From positions 744,001-808,000 of the forward strand of contig JAKZZE010000002.1 in assembly GCA_024220505.1 (NCBI GenBank): a DNA stretch of 64,000 nucleotides, read 5' to 3'. Each line of letters begins with the position of its first letter. Positions within the stretch are counted from its first letter, which is position 1. Positions 32,064 to 44,187 of the stretch are shown one piece after another. Below the pieces are notes generated by a model. That model worked only from the letters and a program-made list of their open reading frames with translations, was not told the origin of the DNA and searched no databases. The position numbers and the translations under genes were made by a program. This DNA is from Rhizopus arrhizus (taxonomy: Eukaryota > Mucoromycota > Mucoromycetes > Mucorales > Rhizopodaceae).

Positions 32064-35000
32064 GTGAGGTCCATCACCTTTCTATAAGCCTTTGGAACGC
32101 GAATGGTCTTCGGACCACGACCGTTCATGAAGTCTTGTCTCATTGTCTCTCCTCTACTCTCCTTTTCATCACCGAGACTTGGCTTCTTTCCCCTTCTCTT
32201 CTTCCTACTGACTGGATGCAGTATCATGTGTATGGTGTTCCTGTACCTTCGGCCAACCGTGGTTCGATGGGTGTTACTGCTCTGGTCTCTCCTTCTTGTC
32301 CCTTTCCTGTCTCTCAACTTCCTTCACCGAATCGGTATACCCTTTCGTTGAAGGTCGGACCCTTTCGCCTTCATTGTTTGTATGTACCTCCTCCTCTTTC
32401 CAACTCTGAATTTGTAAATGTACTTTCCTCCATCCCCTCCTTACCCAATACTTTTATTTGTGGCGACTTCAATGCTCGTCTTGGTGACCTCACTGGTGAT
32501 GCATTGGTCTCTCCTCGTGGTGCTGCTATGGCTCGCTGGCTTGCTGATCGCTCCTTGACCGTTCTGAACGGCCCACTGGCTCATGGTATTCCTACCTGGG
32601 TCGGGTTTCGTGATGATCGAGAGATGAGTAGCATCATTGACATGTTTTTAACAAACGCGTCATTGATGTCTCCTCGCCTTGACATCGCGTCTGACTTGTC
32701 TCTTGGTTCTGATCATCGTCTACTAACGCTGTCATTTTCTTTTGCTCAGTCAAGTGCCTCTGAGTCTATGTCTGATACCAATGATACCACACTACATCCT
32801 CGTCGACTATGGAACTTGTCTCGCCTTGGTGAACCTGATCCATGTCAGCTGTATCAAGATACTTTTCGTTCGTCCTCTGCTCCTTTGCTTTCTCAACTGA
32901 AAAGGTTGGTTCAACACCCTCCTTCTTCACGTCCGCCTATTGACGACCTCAACGCGTCGCTCAACTCAATCATCTACCGCTCTCTTGACTCTTCTGTCGG
33001 TGATCGTCCACCTCGTCCATCCCATTGGAAAAAGTACTGGACACAACAACTTCAAGATGCTGCTGACTTCCGCAACAGGTGCTACCGTAGATGGCGTCGT
33101 GCCTTTGGCATTGACAAAGTCTATTGGTGGCATCAACACCAACAAGCAAATGTTTCCTTTCGTCAAGCTGTGGCCAATGCCAAACGTCTGTCCTGGCAAG
33201 CATTCTGCAAGTCCCTTGAGTCTGACTTTACTAAAGCCATCTCAAAAGTAAAGCAACTCAAACGTCGTCACCTCACTTCATCCTCATTCACTCATCCTGA
33301 TGGTCCGGCTACGGCAGTGGAAGTAATGGCTCGTCACTTGGCTTCTGTCTATGATGGTCACTTGCTTCCATCTGTCCGCCCGCCTTCTCCTCCTGATCCG
33401 TCTTCTCTTGGTTTGCCCTTTGGTCCTCCTGGTTCGTCTCCTTTGGTTGTCTCTTCTGGTGCTGCTGCTCAAATTCTTACATCTACTGCTCATTCCGCTC
33501 ATTTCAACACTTCAATATTCTCGCCTGCAACATTGGCTTCACTTATCGGTCAACTGCCTACGCGCAAAGCTCCTGGTGCTGATCACATCAAGGCCGAGAT
33601 GCTCAAGCCGATCAGTACTGACCTGTCATTCATTCTTTCCTGGTTCTTCACTCTATGCTATCAATGGTCCTATGTTCCTTCTCTGTGGCGACATGCTCAA
33701 GTTTATCCCATTTTCAAGAAAGGTGATTCATCACTTCCCTCAAACTACCGTCCAATCTCACTCACATCTGTATTCCGCAAGCTACTTGAGCTGTCGCTGT
33801 CTCCATGGTTGTCCTCTGTCTCTCCTCCTCTTGACCTTGCTCAAGGTGGTTTCCGTCCTCGTCGGTCTGCTCTGGATCAGGCTCTATGCCTACATGAACT
33901 GATACAATCGTACTACCGTCGCTCCCATCGGTTTCCTGTGGTGGCATTCCTGGATATCAAGTCGGCCTACGATACCGTCGATCGGCGTGTTATCTGGGAT
34001 GCTCTCTCTCGCTCTGGTGCGTCAAGTCCGTTCCTGTCTCTCTTGGTCCATCTGTTTGATGATGTCTCGGTGTCTGTCTTGGTGTCCAATCACTCGTCCG
34101 CTCCTTTCTCTCCTGTCACCGGTGTCTTGCAAGGTTCTGTTCTCAGTCCTCACTTGTACTCGGTGTACATCAACACTCTACCCTCCTTACTTCGTCAAGT
34201 CGCTGCTCCTGCCACCCATTTGGTTCCCTCCTCTGGTCGCTCCGATGCTGGTATGGTCCCAGTGAACTCTCTCCTCTTTGCTGACGATGTCGCAGTCATT
34301 GGCTCGGCAAAGTCAGTCAAAGAGATGCTCAAGCTATGTGAACAACATTCGCTGTCTCTGGGTTATCGATGGAACCCTACAAAATGTGCGGTGCTCAACC
34401 ACCCACCATCATCTTCTTCCTCGTCCGATCGCCTCCAGTTATATGATACTCCTCTGCCTTTGGTGGATGACTTCGTATATCTTGGAGTGCCCTTCGTCAA
34501 GTCTGGTTTCTCTGCTCCTTCTTTGGTTTCTCTCCGGTCTCCTGGTGTCATCAAGGTTATGGCTATCCTGAACAAGATTGGTGTCAATCGTCAAGGTTTC
34601 TCTCTTTTGCTCTGCTCACGCATCTATGCCACCTTTGTTCGCCCGAAGTTTGAGTATGGCCTAGCCATATCTCGGCTGACGGCAACTGACCTCAAGTCTA
34701 TTGAAAGCTTACAAGATCGCTGTCTCCGTCTCTTGGTTGGTGGTCATCGTACCTCGTCTACTATTATTATCAAGCATATTACAACACTGCCATCCATGCG
34801 CCATCGCATAGATGTGCTTGTCACTCGTTACTGTCTTCGTGCCCGCTCTCTTCCTAGATCTTGCCTGCTGTCTCTCTTGTCATCAACACTGCCTGTCTCT
34901 CGAATCAAGATCCATCTTGAAAAGAATCCGCTTTTCTTGGCTTTGCCTTCTCCTCCTCCGTCCTCCGATGCTCGGCTCAAGACCTTCTTTCGCCAGTATC

Positions 35001-35455
35001 GTGAGCGTCAAGTCATCTCTATCGTCACCTCCACTACCCAGGTTCTCTTACGCGCATGTCGCCCTGCTCTGGTGGTTGATCCCATTCTCTACGTTCCTGC
35101 AACCCGTGCAGAACGCTCTCTCTTGGTACGTTGGCGTCTTGGCTGGCTGCCAGGTAAGCCTGAAGACTGTCCTTGTGGCCGTGATCGTCGTTCCCGTCGC
35201 CACTTTCTTGAGTGCGATTTGATACCGTCTTTCCTCTGGTCTGATCTGCCTCGCTGTCCTCCTGGGTCCTACCCTATAGACTTTGCTCTTTCCTCGTTGC
35301 CTCTTGGTCGCTCAGCTCGCTGTCCTCCTTGGTGGTCATCACTCCTATTGATGCTTTCGCATATCCAACGTCTCTGTCGTCCTGATAGGAATCTTCCTAT
35401 TGACTCTTCTCCTGGTGCCTTATGGTATTCAAGTTCTTCTCGTCACCCTGACTGA
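32060..35455 (+). CDS. LINE2 ORF2, endonuclease and reverse transcriptase
   Basis: 1131 residues, open throughout, with all motifs described for LINE1 ORF2 (GDFNARLGD, SDHRLL, AFLDIKSAYDTVD, FADDVAVIG, CPCGRDRRSRRHFLEC). The linker between endonuclease and reverse transcriptase (HLLPSVRPPSPPDPSSLGL, then HFNTSIFSPATLASL) belongs to the type shared with LINE3, not the type in LINE1 and LINE4. The C-terminal part is nearest to LINE1. Confidence 0.93.
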   Translation: MSEVHHLSISLWNANGLRTTTVHEVLSHCLSSTLLFITETWLLSPSLLPTDWMQYHVYGVPVPSANRGSMGVTALVSPSCPFPVSQLPSPNRYTLSLKVGPFRLHCLYVPPPLSNSEFVNVLSSIPSLPNTFICGDFNARLGDLTGDALVSPRGAAMARWLADRSLTVLNGPLAHGIPTWVGFRDDREMSSIIDMFLTNASLMSPRLDIASDLSLGSDHRLLTLSFSFAQSSASESMSDTNDTTLHPRRLWNLSRLGEPDPCQLYQDTFRSSSAPLLSQLKRLVQHPPSSRPPIDDLNASLNSIIYRSLDSSVGDRPPRPSHWKKYWTQQLQDAADFRNRCYRRWRRAFGIDKVYWWHQHQQANVSFRQAVANAKRLSWQAFCKSLESDFTKAISKVKQLKRRHLTSSSFTHPDGPATAVEVMARHLASVYDGHLLPSVRPPSPPDPSSLGLPFGPPGSSPLVVSSGAAAQILTSTAHSAHFNTSIFSPATLASLIGQLPTRKAPGADHIKAEMLKPISTDLSFILSWFFTLCYQWSYVPSLWRHAQVYPIFKKGDSSLPSNYRPISLTSVFRKLLELSLSPWLSSVSPPLDLAQGGFRPRRSALDQALCLHELIQSYYRRSHRFPVVAFLDIKSAYDTVDRRVIWDALSRSGASSPFLSLLVHLFDDVSVSVLVSNHSSAPFSPVTGVLQGSVLSPHLYSVYINTLPSLLRQVAAPATHLVPSSGRSDAGMVPVNSLLFADDVAVIGSAKSVKEMLKLCEQHSLSLGYRWNPTKCAVLNHPPSSSSSSDRLQLYDTPLPLVDDFVYLGVPFVKSGFSAPSLVSLRSPGVIKVMAILNKIGVNRQGFSLLLCSRIYATFVRPKFEYGLAISRLTATDLKSIESLQDRCLRLLVGGHRTSSTIIIKHITTLPSMRHRIDVLVTRYCLRARSLPRSCLLSLLSSTLPVSRIKIHLEKNPLFLALPSPPPSSDARLKTFFRQYRERQVISIVTSTTQVLLRACRPALVVDPILYVPATRAERSLLVRWRLGWLPGKPEDCPCGRDRRSRRHFLECDLIPSFLWSDLPRCPPGSYPIDFALSSLPLGRSARCPPWWSSLLLMLSHIQRLCRPDRNLPIDSSPGALWYSSSSRHPD

Positions 35456-35737
35456 AACCCTTCTTTGTCTGTCTCCTGCTGATCCCCCACGGAAGTAAAG
35501 CCATCAAAGTTCCTAACGTTGGGTTGTGACAGTAGGTCAGTTAAGTTGTGGAAGTAGGCAGTCAATCTGATCTTTTGCTTTGTCTTTTTTTTGGAGTTTT
35601 TCTGTTTCTCAGGCTCCTTTTTTTGTACCTTATTCTTTTTTCATTGTACTTGAAGATGCAACAATGACTTTTTAGTCGCCTGCAATATATCTTCGTTATT
35701 TAATAAAAACAAAATCTTTAACCTGAGCTAAGCGACC

Positions 35738-36264
35738 GGGGATGTGGATGTAGCTCAGTCGGTAGAGCGTCTGACTATTATTGGTGTGGTCGCAAGTTCG
35801 ACCCCTGATAGGATCTTCGGATCTATCCCTTCCCTGCCCCTCTACATGTTCTGTTTGCCGAGTGCATCAAGCACTTTTGTTTCTCCGCCTGTGTGTTGCG
35901 TTGCGTAGCAGCTGAGTATCTGCCTACTTTCCTTCCCTTTCGGGGGACTTCGGTGTGCGCTCTTGACGATATTACTGGTTTTAACGCCACTGCTGTTCTG
36001 GTCGGTTGGTCTGCGTTGTTTGTTTGTCGAGCGTTGTTGGTCCGCGGTGCCGGGATGCCCAGCCCGGGCTTAATGAAGCGCGTTCTGTTCTGCCTCAAGT
36101 CTTCGTCTCTGGTTCCAGCTCCCCCCAATATTAATTCGTTCCTTCTTTCTCCCTTTCCCTCCTCCCCCATAATCGTTTGTATGCTTTCCAGTTTATCACT
36201 GTGGATAGCAATAATGACATATTTGTCGCCTGCAATTATCCAATAAAAATATAAAATCTTTAAC
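35738..36264 (+). mobile_element. SINE copy 3
   Basis: 527 bp, nearly identical to SINE1, between 15-mers 35723-35737 and 36265-36279. A box TAGCTCAGTCGG at 35751-35762 and B box GTTCGACCC at 35796-35804. The tail hairpin GACATATTTGTC is at 36216-36227. Confidence 0.92.
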
Positions 36265-36465
36265 CTGAGCTAAGCGACCTTTCTTTCGCTCTTCCGACCG
36301 TTACACAAGGTATAGTACGCGTAATCAACTTTGAACTCGAATATCTCTGCGAATACGATACATCCATCTACCGTTTTAACACCAAAATAATCGTCGTATT
36401 TTTCTCTACAAACTATATTTTTTTCAACTCGATTGCTGTATTTTTCACCATTTTCGACATTTCCC

Positions 36466-37470
36466 ATGTCTCAACAATCTGGTTCCCCCATTTCGCTCAT
36501 CTCGCAAGATGGAGTGGCAAATGTCAACATTACAAACCCTTCTGACATGCAACAAGCTTTGCAATATTTATTGCACAACTTCCAAACCCTCCAGCAACGT
36601 GTTTCAACACACGATGACTTATTTGCTGAACTGACTGCTTTACGCAGTGAAAATGCTACTTTGAAGGCGAAAATCGCCTCACTCGAATCTCAACTTTCCG
36701 CTGGCGCTGACGTCAACAGTTCTTCCGCTTTCTCCTCTTTGGCTTCCGACCCGGCTACCATACGTGCGCCCCAAGATGCACCACAAACGAACAATGCAAC
36801 CTATAGTGCTATTGCTGCCAAGGCTGCTGCTACTACTGCTACTACTACCCGTCGCCCAACTAGCAAGAAGCGAAAGCTTGCTGCTAGTCGCCCATTCCAA
36901 CCAGTTGACCCTTCTGCTCCTCGTGGTTTTGAATACCTGTACCTGCATAGAAACCGCAAGCTGTCCCGTGCTGAAATTAGACGCAACCTGCGTTTACTTG
37001 GTCTTGATCTGTCCCGTGTCCTCGACATTTGCTTCCCTGGCCCAAAGGCTATTGGTCTCCTGATTCATGTCCAGTACAAAGAAGAGGTGATCTCTCTTCT
37101 ATCTGCTGCCAAGGTTCCGTTGGTTGACGGTTTTGATCCTCTGGATCCTATCAACTTGGCGGATCCTGAGCTCCAGCATCTTTCATCGGCTGACAAGGCT
37201 AATGAATGTGCTGAGCTTCAGTTCACTCGCTGCTCCCGTGCTCTCTCTCGTCTTGGTGCTGGCCGTGCTCACCTGGTGGGTCCCATCGGTAAGTACTTTT
37301 GTTCTAAGGGATGGATCGATGAGGACTCTTTGAGTCAGATTCTGTCTTCCCTCCCCTCTCCTCTTTCTGCTTCTCGTGGTCGTGACCCAGGCGCTGCTTT
37401 CCGTGGTGACACGGTCATGTCAGATGCTTTGGTCTCTGATTCCGCTAGTGCTGGATCACACTCATTATGA
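36466..37470 (+). CDS. LINE3 ORF1
   Basis: 334 residues, intact and close to LINE2 ORF1. Coiled coil, TSKKRKLAASR basic patch and the conserved C-terminal half are present. The stop overlaps the ORF2 start (ATGA at 37467-37470). Confidence 0.82.
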   Translation: MSQQSGSPISLISQDGVANVNITNPSDMQQALQYLLHNFQTLQQRVSTHDDLFAELTALRSENATLKAKIASLESQLSAGADVNSSSAFSSLASDPATIRAPQDAPQTNNATYSAIAAKAAATTATTTRRPTSKKRKLAASRPFQPVDPSAPRGFEYLYLHRNRKLSRAEIRRNLRLLGLDLSRVLDICFPGPKAIGLLIHVQYKEEVISLLSAAKVPLVDGFDPLDPINLADPELQHLSSADKANECAELQFTRCSRALSRLGAGRAHLVGPIGKYFCSKGWIDEDSLSQILSSLPSPLSASRGRDPGAAFRGDTVMSDALVSDSASAGSHSL

Positions 37471-38145
37471 GTGAGGTCCATCACCTTTCTATAAGCCTTT
37501 GGAACGCGAATGGTCTTCGGACCACGACCGTTCATGAAGTCTTGTCTCATTGTCTCTCCTCTACTCTCCTTTTTATCACCGAGACTTGGCTTCTTTCCCC
37601 TTCTCTTCTTCCTACTGACTGGATGCAGTATCATGTGTATGGTGTTCCTGTACCTTCGGCCAACCGTGGTTCGATGGGTGTTACTGCTCTGGTCTCTCCT
37701 TCTTGTCCCTTTCCTGTCTCTCAACTTCCTTCGCCGAATCGGTATACCCTTTCGTTGAAGGTCGGACCCTTTCGCCTTCATTGTTTGTATGTTCCTCCTC
37801 CTCTTTCCAACTCTGAATTTGTAAATGTACTCTCTTCCATTCCTTCCCTTCCCAATACTTTTATTTGCGGCGACTTTAATGCTCGTCTTGGTGACCTCAC
37901 TGGTGATGCATTGGTCTCTCCTCGTGGTGCTGCTATGGCTCGCTGGCTTGCTGATCGCTCTTTGACCGTTCTGAACGGCCCACTGGCTCATGGTATTCCT
38001 ACCTGGGTCGGGTTTCGTGATGATCGAGAGATGAGTAGCATCATTGACATGTTTTTAACCAACACGTCATTGATGTCTCCTCGCCTTGACATCGCGTCTG
38101 ACTTGTCTCTTGGTTCTGATCATCGTCTACTTACGCTGTCATTTA

Positions 38146-39781
38146 CAGTGGGTCAAAAAACTGCACCAACCTAACCTAATTTTTCGGAAATAAGAGCACA
38201 GGTCTGTCAGTTTTACAGCAAACATTCTGAAACTTGAACCAAACAAAGTTAATACTATTATGATTTATTGACAAAAATTTCAAAGGCAGACGCTGAGTAT
38301 ACACTTAAAGCGCGTCCAGAAAAAAGCGGAGGTCGGTTGGTGCAGTTTTTTGACTTTTAAAATAAAAGTGGGTTTGATATGATATGCCCGGACTGAGGCC
38401 TTTCCGGGAGATTTAAATTAGTCTGTGGAGTATCTAGTCACACTGAGGACTTTCAAATAAGCTTTTTTACAATTATTTCCCTTTTTTTTTCTTTCCTACT
38501 TTACCCAAACGCATCATACATCGCCAGTGTCCATCCATCATTAGAAATGCCCAAAACGCTTCCATCCGATGTTCAAAACAGTATCAAAGCACTATTAGAA
38601 GGTAACGTTGACCCTACAGTCATTGGGAAACGAGTTGGAGTGCATAGAAATACCGTTAATAGGTATGCAAATAAGTGGATGCATAATAGAATACGTAAAA
38701 GTGGAGGTAGACCGAGCATTGTGACAGAATCAACGCGTCGATACATCAAGAGACAAGTACTCACGGGTTATTTGAAGACTGCCAAGGATGTGCAAATGAA
38801 GTTGGAGGAGCTTGGACACCCTATGTCGTATCAATCGGCCATCAATGTTTTACATTCAGTTGAAATTTATGCTGAGATCAAAAAGAAGAAGCCATTATTG
38901 ACTGAAAAGCACAAAAAGGCTCGATTGGCATGGGCCAAAAAGCATCAATATTGGACAGTACATGATTGGCGACGTGTGATCTTTTCTGATGAGACCAAAA
39001 TTAACATTTGGGGCTCTGATGGTTGCAAATATTATTGGAAAAAAAATGCGATCGTTTACAGCCCCATCATATCGACGTTACTGTGAAGCATGGAGGCGGT
39101 GGTCTCATGTTATGGGGTTGTATAACCAGCGCAGGGCCTGGATACGCATGTCAGGTCTATGATGGTACCATGAATTCAGAGCTATACCAAGAAATTCTTG
39201 CTACAAGTCTGAAGGACACCATGGAGTACTATGGTCTGAATTGGAAAACATCGGTATTTCAGCACGACAATGATCCTAAACATCGATCAAAGTCCACAAC
39301 GCAATGGATGAAAGATAGTGGCATGGTTTACATTGACGATTGGCCATCACAAAGTCCAGATCTTAATCCTATTGAACATGTATGGCATCATTTGAAGTTA
39401 AAGCTGAGAATGTATGATAATAGGGTGACCAGCATCCATGAGCTGTGGGAAAGAGTCGAAAATGAATGGAATTCGTTTACTAAGAAACAATGCATCAAAT
39501 ATATAGACAGTATGCCGGACAGAATACAAGCAGTATTAGCAGAAAAGGGTGGTTCCACTCGATTTTAAGAAAGTCAAAAAACTGCACCAACCGACCTCCG
39601 CTTTTTTCTGGACGCGCTTTAAGTGTATACTCAGCGTCTGCCTTTGAAATTTTTGTCAATAAATCATAATAGTATTAACTTTGTTTGGTTCAAGTTTCAG
39701 AATGTTTGCTGTAAAACTGACAGACCTGTGCTCTTATTTCCGAAAAATTAGGTTAGGTTGGTGCAGTTTTTTGACCCACTG
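38146..39781 (+). mobile_element. Tc1/mariner-like transposon with 212-bp inverted repeats
   Basis: 1636 bp between TA duplications (38144-38145 and 39782-39783). The inverted repeats are 38146-38357 and 39570-39781, 212 bp each and near-perfect by eye, starting CAGTGGGTCAAAAAACTGCA. Such long repeats are unlike the 20-30 bp of classical mariners. The two outer and two inner ends of each arm share GTCAAAAAACTGCACCAAC, so each arm itself has inverted ends. The near-identity of the arms suggests a recent insertion. Confidence 0.95.
38547..39568 (+). pseudogene. Tc1-like transposase with one frameshift
   Basis: Two overlapping frames, 38547-39086 and 39023-39568. The N-terminal part has helix-turn-helix regions (NSIKALLEGN...VIGKRVGVHRNTVNRYA, a second near KTAKDVQMKLEELG). 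The first catalytic Asp is in VIFSDETK, the second in FQHDNDPKH and the Glu in SPDLNPIEHVW. By my count 35 residues separate the second Asp and Glu, one more than in Tc1. The frame shifts in or near an A run around 39038-39048, so a single-base change separates it from an open frame of about 340 residues. Confidence 0.9.
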
Positions 39782-42700
39782 TACTTTTGCTCAGTCAAGT
39801 GCCTCTGAGTCTATGTCTGAAACATCTGATACCACACTTCATCCTCGTCGACTATGGAACTTGTCTCGCCTTGGTGAACCTGATCTATGTCAGCTGTATC
39901 AAGATACCTTTCGCTCGTCATCTGCTCCATTGCTTTCTCAACTGAAGAGGTTGGTTCAACACCCTCCTTCTTCACGTCCGCCAATTGACGACCTCAACAC
40001 GTCGCTCAACAACATAATCTACCGTTCTCTTGACTCTTCTGTCGGTGATCGTCCTCCTCGTCCATCGCATTGGAAAAAGTACTGGACACAACAACTACAA
40101 GATGCTGCTGATTTCCGCAACAGATGTTACCGTAGATGGCGTCGTGCCTTTGGTATTGACAAGGTCTATTGGTGGCATCAACATCAACAAGCAAATGTCT
40201 CCTTTCGTCAAGCTGTGGCCAATGCCAAACGTCTATCCTGGCACGCATTCTGCAAGTCTTTAGAAACTGACTTTACCAAAGCTATAGCCAAAGTCAAGCA
40301 ACTCAAACGTCGCCATCTCACATCATCCTCGTTCAGTCATCCTAATGGTCCCGCTACGGCAGTGGAAGTAATGGCTCGTCACTTGGCTTCTGTCTATGAT
40401 GGTCACTTGCTTCCATCTGTCCGTCCGCCTGCTCCTCTTGATCCGTCTTCTCTTGGTTTGCCCTTTGGTCCTCCTGGTTCGTCTCCTTTGGTTGTCTCCC
40501 CTGGTGCTGCTGCTCATACTCTTCCATCGACTACTCATTACACTCATTTCAACACTTCGATATTCTCGCCTGCAACATTGGCATTACTTATCGGTCAACT
40601 GCCTACGCGCAAAGCTCCTGGTGCTGATCACATCAAGGCCGAGATGCTCAAGCCGATCAGTACTGACCTGTCGTTCATTCTTTCCTGGTTCTTCACTCTA
40701 TGCTGGCAATGGTCCTATGTTCCTTCTCTCTGGCGACATGCTCAAGTCTATCCTATCTTCAAGAAAGGTGATTCATCACTTCCCTCAAACTACCGTCCAA
40801 TATCACTTACATCTATATTCCGCAAGCTACTTGAGCTGTCGCTCTCTCCATGGTTGTCCTCTGTCTCTCCTCCTCTTGACCTTGCTCAAGGTGGTTTCCG
40901 TCCTCGTCGGTCTGCTCTGGATCAGGCTCTGTGTCTACATGAGCTAATACAATCATATTACCGTCGTTCTCATCGTTTTCCTGTGGTGGCATTCCTGGAT
41001 ATCAAGTCGGCCTACGATACCGTCGACCGGCGTGTTATCTGGGATGCTCTCTCTCGCTCTGGTGCTGGTTCCTCTCCTTGTCTGCCTCTCTTGGTTCATC
41101 TTTTCGATGATGTCTCGGTGTCTGTCTTGGTGTCTAATCACTCGTCCGCTCCTTTCTCTCCTGTCACCGGTGTCTTGCAAGGTTCTGTTCTCAGTCCTCA
41201 CTTGTACTCGGTGTACATCAATACATTACCTGCTCTCCTCCGTCAAGTCGCTGCTCCTGCCACCCATTTGGTTCCCTCCTCTGGTTCTCCTGATGCTGGT
41301 ATGGTCCCAGTTAACTCTCTCCTCTTTGCTGACGATGTCGCAGTCATTGGCTCGGCAAAGTCAGTCAAAGAGATGCTTCAGCTCTGTGACGAACACTCAC
41401 TGTCTCTTGGTTATCGATGGAATCCTCTAAAGTGTGCGGTGCTCAACCACCCCACTTCCTCTTCATCGTCATCTGGTTCAACCCAACTAAAACTCTATGG
41501 TACTCCGCTTCCTTTGGTCGACAAGTTCGTATACCTTGGTATGCCTTTCGTCAAGACTGGTCTCTCTGCTGCTTCGGTGCTTCCTCTTCGTTCTCCTGGT
41601 GTCCTTCAACTGATGGGTATTCTCAACAAGATTGGTGTAAACCGTCAAGGCTTTTCTCTTCTCTTGTGTGCTCGGATCTATGCTACTTTTGTCCGTCCAA
41701 AATTCGAATATGGTCTCGCCATTTCCAAGTTTTCTGCTGCTCAAGTTAAAGAAATTGACCGCTTACAAGACCGATGCCTTCGTATGATGGTAGGTGGTCA
41801 TGCCACCTCCTCTACGTTGGTCATCAAACACATGACAACATTGCCATCTATGCACCACCGCATAGATGTGCTTACAACTCGTTTCTGCCTTCGTGCCCGC
41901 TCTCTTCCTGGTTCTTGCCTGCTGTCTCTCCTGTCGTCAACGCTGCCTGTCTCTCGAATCAAGATCCATCTTGACAAGAATCCGCTCTTCTTGGCTCTGC
42001 CTTCTCCTCCTCCGTCCTCCGATGCTCGGCTCAAGACCTTCTTTCGCCAGTATCGTGAGCGTCAAGTCACATCTATTGTCACCTCCACTACCCAGGTTCT
42101 CTTACGCGCATGTCGCCCTGCTCTGGTGGTTGATCCCATTCTCTACGTTCCTGCTACTCGTGCAGAACGCTCTCTCTTGGTTCGTTGGCGTCTTGGTTGG
42201 CTGCCAGGTAAGCCTGAAGACTGTCCTTGTGGCCGTGATCGTCGCTCTCGTCGTCACTTCCTCGAGTGCGATTTGATACCGTCTTTCCTCTGGTCTGATC
42301 TGCCTCGCTGTCCTCCTGGGTCCTACCCTATAGACTTTGCTCTTTCCTCGTTGCCTCTTGGTCGCTCAGCTCGCTGTCCTCCTTGGTGGTCTTCTCTTCT
42401 CTTAATGCTCTGGCATATCCAACGTCTGTGTCGTCCTGATGGCTTCTATGCTATTGACTCTTCTCCTGGTGCCTCTTGGTATTCAAGTTCTTCTCGTCAC
42501 CCTGACTGAAACCCTTCTTTGTCTGTCTCCTGCTGATCCCCCACGGAAGTAAAGCCATCAAAGTTCCTTGCCGTTGGGTTGTGACAGTAGGTCAGCTAAG
42601 TTGTGGAAGTAGGCAGTCCATCTCATCTTTTCACTTTATCTTTTTTTTGGAGTTTTTCTGTTTCTCAGGCTCCTTTTTTTGTATCTTATTCTCTTTTTTT

Positions 42701-42847
42701 GTACTTGAAGATGCAATAATGACTTTTTAGTCGCCTGCAAATATCTTCCTATTAAATAAAACAAAATCTTTAACCTGAGCTAAGCGACCGGGGATGTGGA
42801 TGTAGCTCAGTCGGTAGAGCGTCTGACTATTATTGGTGTGGTCGCAA

Positions 42848-44187
42848 CACTGCAAATAATTGGTGATTTTCAGCGTTATCAGTCATTTGCAGTCATTTCT
42901 AACATCAAAATTTCAACGATTTGAACAACATTGAATAAACGAAAAAAATTTAAATGCTCTGTATTGCACCTTTTTGAATTTTGAAAAAAGATTTAGGTGC
43001 GAAAAAAATAAAGAAATTTAATAATTTTATTATTTTTTTTGTGGTGTAAGTATTCATAGAGTTATTCATGTTTTAAAAAAGTGTCTTTTTTTTTTCAAAT
43101 AGTCTCTTTTTGGAAAGCCTGTTCTCCTCTATCGTTGAAAGACCGATATTTTCTTTTTTTTTATTTTTGAGGGCAAAATGCGGAAAACAAAAACACATTG
43201 TGATTATTTTGATCAAAAGAATACATATTAGGAAGGCAGTCTATGATCTTTAGCTTAGTTCATTTGAAGCGTGTAACAGAACTTAACAAAATAGTTGCGT
43301 TTGGGAAAAAAAAGAAGCTGGAAAATTAAAATTAAAAAAAAAAAGACAAAGTTAAAAAAAAAGACCTAGTAAAAAAAAAAAAAAAAAAAAAAGAGCATAG
43401 CAATAAAAGGTTCCTTATTCAAATGAAAACAATAACCTAACAGTAAACATGTTTTATAAAAATACAAATGCTTTTACGTTATAACAAAAAAATACGTGTA
43501 TATTCTAAAAAGAATAAAAAAAAAAAAGAAGCTTTGTTAACATCTTGTTACAAGGCAATTATAATTAATAGATACATGAACAGTTTTTTTGTTTTTCAAG
43601 TAAATAGATTGCTTTATTATTTTTCATGACATACAATAAAAAGATTATATGTTTTTAAGCTTATACTAGTTCATTACTTACTTTATGTTTGCACATGGGT
43701 GTAATTTGCCATTAGCCATTAGCCATTAGAGATGTTAACATTGCCAACTTCCTTTATCAAAAAAAACTTTTTAACAACAAGCAACAATATAAGTTTGATA
43801 TTCTTATAGTTTTATCGTGTTGGAAAGAACAACTTTGCTCATGAGGTTCATGTTCGTCATCCGAATGTGACCCATTAGGAATTCCTAATGTAAAAAAAAA
43901 AAAAAAAAAGAAACCGACATTAGACTTGGTTGTTATTTTTGTTGTTACAAACTTACATTTTAACCATTGTTGAGTTTTCTTTTATATCTTTTGTATCCCC
44001 AATGTTAAATATGTTCTCTGAAACAAAACAAGGGAAAAAAAAAAAAACATTTCTTTAGTACATGTAAAACTGTTACTGTTTAGGAACCGACATCCAAATT
44101 TAGTATATTTGCTTTAGTTTTTTTTTATCACGCATTTTTTTCTATCTTATTCCTCTACTAAATCCTGAATATTTTTTTTTTTTTGAA
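42848..44187. other. Left subterminal region of CACTA-2
   Basis: No gene seen. Near the end TCATTTGCAGTCATTT repeats the terminal TTGCAGTG-like motif, a possible transposase-binding repeat. The rest is AT-rich with many A runs (for example 43371-43392). A triple GCCATTA direct repeat is at about 43713-43729. Confidence 0.55.

Larger units (their letters stand above)
30869..35722 (+). mobile_element. LINE copy 2, full length
   Basis: About 4.85 kb between 15-mers (30854-30868 and 35723-35737). Both ORFs are open and overlap as ATGA. The 5' leader starts after GA with CCTTTCGTTCGCTCTTCC, the same start as in copies 1, 3 and 4 give or take two or three bases. Confidence 0.93.
37467..42509 (+). 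pseudogene. LINE3 ORF2, split by a mariner-like insertion
   Basis: The endonuclease half is 37467-38145 and the rest is 39782-42509, in the same frame once the transposon and one TA are removed. The endonuclease motifs and the full set of reverse transcriptase motifs (AFLDIKSAYDTVD, FADDVAVIG) and the C-terminal Cys-His motif remain. The break lies just after SDHRLLTLSF, between endonuclease and linker. The stretch after FADD (LCDEHSLSLGYRWNPLKC, PLVDKFVYLGMPFVKTG) is of the type shared with LINE4, while the linker is of the LINE2 type. Confidence 0.9.
36280..42774 (+). mobile_element. LINE copy 3, interrupted by a mariner-like element
   Basis: Without the insertion (38146-39781 plus one TA) it is 4857 bp, the same size as copy 2. 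It begins at TTTCTTTCGCTC directly after the 15-mer and ends before the 15-mer at 42775-42789. Its ORFs would be open but for the transposon. Confidence 0.93.

Noticed and set aside
33351..33902. Long alternative frames inside LINE ORF2, for example 183 codons here and again at 40396-40947
   Set aside because: They lie in the +1 frame under a well-supported reverse transcriptase; their conservation follows from the main frame.
37335..37991. Minus-strand open frame of 218 codons opposite LINE ORF1/ORF2
   Set aside because: Antisense of the conserved ORF1-ORF2 junction and endonuclease; no independent domain.
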